Source: Glandiceps talaboti (taxonomy: Eukaryota; Hemichordata; Enteropneusta; Spengelidae). From it: a stretch of DNA of 64,000 bases. Position 1 is the first letter of the stretch. Each line of letters starts with the position of its first letter. The DNA is taken from NCBI RefSeq assembly GCF_964340395.1, contig NC_135567.1, positions 17,687,306 to 17,751,305 of the forward strand. Direction: 5' to 3'. A model generated the notes under the pieces. That model worked only from the letters and a program-made list of their open reading frames with translations. It had not been told where the DNA came from and ran no database searches. This document shows, one piece after another, positions 60,001-64,000 of the stretch. The translations under genes were made by a program, and so were the position numbers.

Positions 60001-62109
60001 ATACTGAATATACACACTAAATGATGATGTCATACTGAATATACACACTAAATGATGATGTCAGACTGAAAGTACACACACTAAGCAATGTCATACTGAA
60101 TATACACACTAAATGATGATGTCAGACAAAGTACACACACTAAGTAATGTCATACTGAATATACACACTAAATGATGATGTCATACTGTAAGTACACACA
60201 TTAAGTAATGTCATATTGAATACACACTAAATTATGATGTCAGACAGGTAAATTGTTTCCAGGTCTTTCGATGTTATTTTTCCACCTTTCTGTAATTGTT
60301 GATCACTTATTCTCTTCCTCTTTTTTCTCATTTAGTTGTTTTATATGCAATCAGTGCAGTTTATTTTGCGGGCGTTATGGTACGTTTGATGTTGACGTTA
60401 ACGCCCGTAGTGTGTGTGCTAGCTTCGATAGCGTTCTCTAGAACTCTGGATCACTACTTACTTGATGAAACACCAAAGAAAGATGAGGAGGAGGAGAGTG
60501 GAGATGAAGAAGATGAAGATGACACCGAGAGGAAAAACAGGAAAAATTTATATGATAAGGTGAGAGAGAAATTGCCGTTACTTTCCCCAATCTTACTTTG
60601 ATGTTACTGGCACTGGTATAATTATGTTATTCTCATATTCACTCAGTCGGAAAACACTCATGATCTAAGGGTTTTGTCTTTAGTCATCTAGGAACTCGTA
60701 TTGACAAGGCCCCCTTAGTTCACTAGTATTTTCCATGGCTGAACAAAGAAAATTTTGGGGACTAATATCAAAGCATTATGGGATAGAAGAGAGTATTGTA
60801 TATGAGTACCGATGTTTTCAGATAGGTCCTTGTTACCATGGAAACAATAAAAGCTATGATGAACACCAGTTCCCTGTTATCAGCAAGTGATTCACTGTTG
60901 AAACAAAACTTGAATTATCTGAGCTTTAGTCTAGTTCCTTTACAGTATCGTTACCATTTACACCTCCACTCACAGTATAGTCAAAGTCGTTACTCTAGAA
61001 GTCCTGAGATGCATGAGATACAATTTTAAATTCATCCACAGCCACCCACACAGTCATTAACATCATGTCTTTGTTAATCAATCACAAAATTCTAACCAAT
61101 AACACAGTCCCTCATAAAGTTAGTGTGTATTGGGACAGTTATGTAATGTCCAAATATGGTATATTCATGTCCAAATATGGTATATTTGTCAGCTCAGGAT
61201 GCTACACTGTACATCACTATAGCAGTTGGGGTTCACTGATTGGATGAACAACTTTCTGTGCTGATTGAGGGACTTTGACCAGACGTGGTTTACCACAGTT
61301 GGCATCCAGACTCTATGAGCTTGTATAGATATGAACATGACTTCTTTATCTGGTTTGCAGAACTTGAGCTATCTGAACTTTGACAAATTGTTTTTGTCAG
61401 ATCTGCAAACTCAGTTATCTTAGCCTTAATAGTTTTGTTATCAAGATCTGCAAACTTCAGTTATCTGAGGTTTGATAAATTCTTTTATCAGGCTTGTAAA
61501 ACTTGACTTTTCTGAACTTTGATAATTAGTTTGACATTGTCAGATCTACAAACTTCAGTTATCTGAGCCTTAATAGATTTGTTTTTATCAGATCTGCGAA
61601 CTTGATAAATTGTTTTTATCAGGTTTGTAAAACTTGACTTTTCTGAACTTTGATAAATAGTTTGACATTGTCAGATCTGCAAACTTCAGTTATCTCAGCC
61701 TTAATAGATTTGTTTGTATCAGATCTGTGAACTTCAGTTATTTGGGGTTTGTTTAATTGTTTTTTACCAAGCTTGTAAAACTTAAGCTATCTTGACTTCG
61801 ATAAATTGTTTTTATCAGCTCTGTAAAACTGACTGTTTGGTTTGACATGTCAATTTTTGTATTTTGATTACAGGCTGGTAAAATACGTAAGATAAAATCC
61901 AGTCCATCAGAAGATAGTGAAGGTCTTGGGACAAATCTGAAAGGAATCGTTGTCATGGCGTTGATAATGATGTTGATGATGTTTGCTGTTCACTGTACAT
62001 GGGTTACAAGTAATGCCTACTCCAGTCCTAGTATTGTATTGGCTTCATATAACCATGATGGGTAGGTTCACACGTTTAGTAAATGGACACACACACAGAC
62101 AGACAGACA

Positions 62110-62168
<59 letters not shown>

Positions 62169-62401
62169 ACACACATACACACACATACATATACACACAT
62201 ACATACACATACACACACACACACATACACATACACACACACAGACACATGCACACTCAAAAACACACAGGCACAGACAAACACTCAGACACAAACACCC
62301 ACACATACATACATACATACATACATACATACATACATCCATACATACATACATTCATACATACATACATACATACACACACACAAGCACAAACACATAC
62401 A

Positions 62402-62435
<34 letters not shown>

Positions 62436-63633
62436 CATACATACATATATACATACATACATACATACATACATACATACATACATACATACATACAGAT
62501 TCATTCACATACAAAATGTACATTCATGCAAGCCTTAGTACAAATCCACAGATATTTTAACACGCGCGCAAACACACACATACACCAAATTTAGCTATTA
62601 CTGTATCCTGTAAGAAACCATGTAATACTGAAAGTAACTTACTATAATAGCTACTACCTTACTGAATTCATTGCATGCACATAACACAGTGATTTATCTC
62701 ATAATTTCTATCTGGCTACAGAACAAGGAATATCCTTGATGATTTCCGGGAAGCATACCACTGGTTACGACAGAATACAGAAGACCATGCCAGAGTAATG
62801 TCTTGGTGGGATTACGGATACCAAATAGCGGGAATGGGAAACAGGACGACACTGGTTGATAATAACACGTGGAATAACAGTCATATAGCCCTGGTAAGAC
62901 GTCCTCCATGCATTGTACTGTGCATGACACACCAAGAAATTCGCTAGACTTTAATTACGCCCGTGCATTTTTCATCGCGAATTATTCTGTGCCTGACGCA
63001 ATAGATAGCACCAAGATATTCAGTAGACTGTTGTTACCGGTAATTGTTTTTTGTTCAACAAAAGACATTTTCAACAATGGCTTATAAGATTTTGTTGTGA
63101 ACACATGTTGAAGAAACAATGAATACTGCATATTTAAAAGATGCTTGCATTATTGTACGTATTGTGCGTAACCAGTGATGATCACTTGGAATTGACTCAA
63201 ACATGGAATAGAGTAAATGATGTGATGACGTAATTTATGATACGTATCAGAAAATGTTGAGGAAACTCTTAAATATACAATTAACTGTTCTATCAATGCT
63301 AGAAGACAAGCATAATGTTATAGAAGACATGCATTGACATTAACATTATACTAGATTTTGGGGGTTTTTTTGTAAGTATTTTCACAAAAGTAAATAATTA
63401 TAAACTCAGCGTGTGCCACTTTCAATAAATACTTATAATATGTTACAATTATGTGTTAGGTTGGTAAAGCGATGTCGTCAACTGAAGAGAAAGCGTATGA
63501 AATTATGAGGATGTTGGATGTCAATTACGTACTGGTCATATTTGGTGGTGTCATTGGTTACTCTGGCGATGATATCAACAAGTTTTTATGGATGGTGAGA
63601 ATAGCTGAAGGTGAACATCCACAAGATATCAGG
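47855..63633 (+). CDS. STT3B: Oligosaccharyltransferase catalytic subunit STT3B (15 exons, 3' end outside window)
   Basis: Exons: 47855-48030, 51214-51322, 52129-52238, 52646-52734, 53677-53765, 54701-54766, 55040-55139, 55446-55544, 56445-56591, 57399-57447, 59536-59690, 60336-60559, 61874-62061, 62722-62893 and 63460-63633; 649 residues so far, about 175 missing compared with the human protein (about 826). It is a multi-pass ER membrane enzyme that transfers the lipid-linked glycan to Asn of N-x-S/T, largely post-translationally. Visible motifs: EFDPWFNYR (D57), [11 protein letters not shown] (D175/E177, metal-binding DxE), [10 protein letters not shown] (S356-E359, external loop), WWDYG (562-566), sequons in DNNTWNNSH and the DINKFLWM (D629-M636) DK-type motif. 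The N-terminus [20 protein letters not shown] and the acidic loop [13 protein letters not shown] in exon 12 are B-type features rather than STT3A. All phases chain. Start: ATG in AACATGGCGG. Confidence 0.96.
49320..49610. repeat. About 75-bp repeat x 4 in STT3B intron 1
   Basis: Units contain GTTTTTGCTAAGGGTAGTAA, GTAGGTAAAATCTACCTG and CCATATCATTTTACCAGGGT. Confidence 0.9.
50455..50605. repeat. (GT)n compound microsatellite with TTTGGGG spacers
   Basis: GT runs separated by TTTGGGGTG, i.e. a regular higher-order pattern. Confidence 0.93.
50670..50875. repeat. About 100-bp repeat x 2, shared with intron 10
   Basis: Units with CACCACATAGTAAGAGATAG and AGTGGTGCGTCAAATTGGCT. About three more units of the same family lie at 57485-57755. 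Confidence 0.88.
51550..51700. repeat. (CA)n microsatellite
   Basis: CA runs with AACACA interruptions in STT3B intron 2. Confidence 0.95.
51716..52035 (-). mobile_element. tRNA-derived SINE, inverted full copy
   Basis: Reverse complement of the family at 43265: tail (TATATAGCACTTTCACAGTC, GCTCAAAGCGC), body (CAGCTGGGTTGACTGAGGCA) and B-box (GGGGCTCGAACCTGCAACCT). The body contains only one unit of the segment that is fourfold at 43265. Confidence 0.88.
52215..52495. repeat. 36-bp minisatellite copying the donor of STT3B exon 3
   Basis: Seven full units and one decayed unit of exactly 36 bp. Each has TATTTCTAG (acceptor-like), CCCCACTATTCAG (the last 13 nt of exon 3, or a CC-AATT variant) and GTGAGATAATC (donor). 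Confidence 0.96.
53085..53400 (+). pseudogene. Decayed duplicates of STT3B exon 4 and its donor
   Basis: 53125-53160 (TCTAGTGCTGGTCACATGGC ... CATTCATTGCTAGAG, then GTATGTACATG) is a diverged copy of the second half of exon 4 with its donor. Fainter traces (GTGAGGCTGCCATGGTAACC near 53264 and CATGGCAACTGCCTTTATCA near 53368) may be older copies. No acceptor with the right frame is apparent. Confidence 0.6.
54108..54232. mobile_element. Family A MITE, internally deleted
   Basis: Both ends are kept (TAAAGTGGCCATATGGATGA and TCATCCATATGACCACTTTA) but the middle is lost. A truncated left part of another copy lies at about 54435-54600. Confidence 0.8.
55550..56400. repeat. Minisatellite, GATGTCA..CTGAATGTACACAC family, STT3B intron 8
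   Basis: About 28 units of 25-40 bp begin within 10 bp of the donor of exon 8. Related arrays sit in introns 10 (58800-59515) and 11 (59985-60245). Confidence 0.9.
56633..57035. repeat. (GT)n / (ATGT)n / (TCTG)n compound microsatellite
   Basis: It starts 40 bp after the donor of exon 9. Confidence 0.95.
57485..57755. repeat. About 100-bp repeat x 3 (family of 50670-50875)
   Basis: Units with AGATAGGGGCACACCAAATT and CTTAGAGGGTACACTC. Confidence 0.88.
57798..57977 (+). other. Short open frame in STT3B intron 10, unknown
   Basis: After an acceptor-like TCTTACTGCAG the frame reads [20 protein letters not shown] and [20 protein letters not shown], and stops after PPKKRV. The composition looks protein-like and not repeat-derived. 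It may be a transposon remnant or an alternative terminal exon. Confidence 0.25.
58218..58595. repeat. Approximately 370-bp duplicated segment (copy 1)
   Basis: From CCATGGAAACAATAAAAGCT to GTCCAAATATGG it matches 60835-61205 in intron 12, with few changes. Confidence 0.88.
58800..59515. repeat. Minisatellite ACACTAAATCATGATGTCAC, STT3B intron 10
   Basis: About 22 units of 24-33 bp, ending 20 bp before the acceptor of exon 11. They vary by presence or absence of ATTGTATCT-type segments. Confidence 0.93.
59985..60245. repeat. Minisatellite GATGATGTCATACTGAATAT, STT3B intron 11
   Basis: About eight units related to the arrays in introns 8 and 10. Confidence 0.9.
60620..60780. mobile_element. 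Fold-back element, family B, short copy
   Basis: It shares ATTCACTCAGTCGGAAAACA, CTAAGGGTTTTGT and the inverted right arm with the other family B copies. Confidence 0.65.
60835..61205. repeat. Approximately 370-bp duplicated segment (copy 2)
   Basis: Partner of 58218-58595. Confidence 0.88.
61360..61840. repeat. Degenerate 60-70 bp repeat before STT3B exon 13
   Basis: About seven units built from AGATCTGCAAACTTCAGTTA, TCTGAGCCTTAATAG and TTTGATAAATTGTTTTTATC. Confidence 0.85.
62090..62500. repeat. (CA)n / (CATA)n compound microsatellite
   Basis: It starts 30 bp after the donor of exon 13. Confidence 0.95.
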
Positions 63634-63860
63634 GTAAGTGTGTGTAGATGGTAAGGGTAAGTGTGTGTAGATGGTAAGGGTGACTGTGTAGATGGTAAGG
63701 GTTAGCGTGTTTAGGTGGTAAGGTAACATCCACAAGATATCAGGGTAAGTGTGTGTAGATGGTAAGGTAACATCCACAAGATATCAGGGTAAGTGTGTGC
63801 AGATGGTAAGGTTAGTAAATGTGTGTATATTGTAAGGGCACAAGATGACAGGGTAAGTAA
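63612..63860. repeat. Repeat copying the donor of STT3B exon 15
   Basis: Units contain AACATCCACAAGATATCAGG plus GTAAGTGTGTGTAGATGG. The exon-end part recurs at about 63727 and 63773, with intervening units made only of the intronic half. Confidence 0.88.
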
Positions 63861-63947
63861 AGTTTGGAAATGTTTTTATCATTAGCTTTCACAGTGTTTT
63901 GAGCAATGCAAGGCAATTCACTTGATACATTACCAGTGCAATTAATG

Positions 63948-63973
63948 GGGGGGGGGGGGGGGGGGGGGGGGGG
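63948..63973. repeat. Poly-G tract
   Basis: An uninterrupted run of about 26 G at the right edge; G-quadruplex prone and a likely site of assembly error. Confidence 0.95.
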
Positions 63974-64000
63974 TCATCAAGCCTGACTTTGCAATGTCAG

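Overview
This is eukaryotic genomic DNA: split genes with GT-AG introns, dense microsatellites and minisatellites, fold-back (MITE-like) elements and a tRNA-derived SINE. The animal is an invertebrate, and I favour a lancelet (Branchiostoma). The reasons are a large multi-TIR immune-type gene, a CREBZF-type bZIP family, a SINE tail of the kind seen in basal deuterostomes, and above all minisatellites that start inside exons and copy the splice junction, a habit I recall being reported for the amphioxus Adh locus. The species assignment is inference, about 0.6.

Layout. (1) About 1-18.3 kb, minus strand: a 21-exon run, all with compatible phases, encoding a very large Tudor-like / TIR-like / TIR protein whose 3' end lies beyond base 1. 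A RING-finger exon with a disturbed reading frame and a possible 5' UTR exon lie upstream at 17.4-18.24 kb. (2) 18.3-23.4 kb: intergenic or 3' UTR sequence made almost wholly of unrelated tandem arrays. (3) 23.4-30.0 kb, minus strand: a complete seven-exon UBE2Z (ubiquitin E2) gene, 298 codons. (4) 31-32.2 kb: possible leader exons or a small unrecognised gene. (5) 32.9-37.0 and 39.5-40.3 kb, plus strand: two tandem CREBZF-like bZIP genes, one short and canonical (269 aa), one hugely expanded (about 1208 aa) by coding minisatellites. (6) 40.3-45.5 kb: non-coding exon candidates ending at a poly(A) signal. (7) 47.85 kb to the right edge, plus strand: STT3B, the catalytic oligosaccharyltransferase subunit; 15 exons and 649 residues are in the window, and the C-terminus is missing.

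The most unusual signal is not a gene. At least eight exon-intron junctions, in three unrelated genes, have been turned into tandem arrays that reproduce the exon end together with its donor or acceptor. In UBE2Z exon 2 and STT3B exon 3 each repeat unit carries both an acceptor and a donor, so the intron holds a row of miniature exon copies. All exon coordinates were read by hand from splice signals, reading-frame continuity and family similarity; no alignment or RNA data were available.
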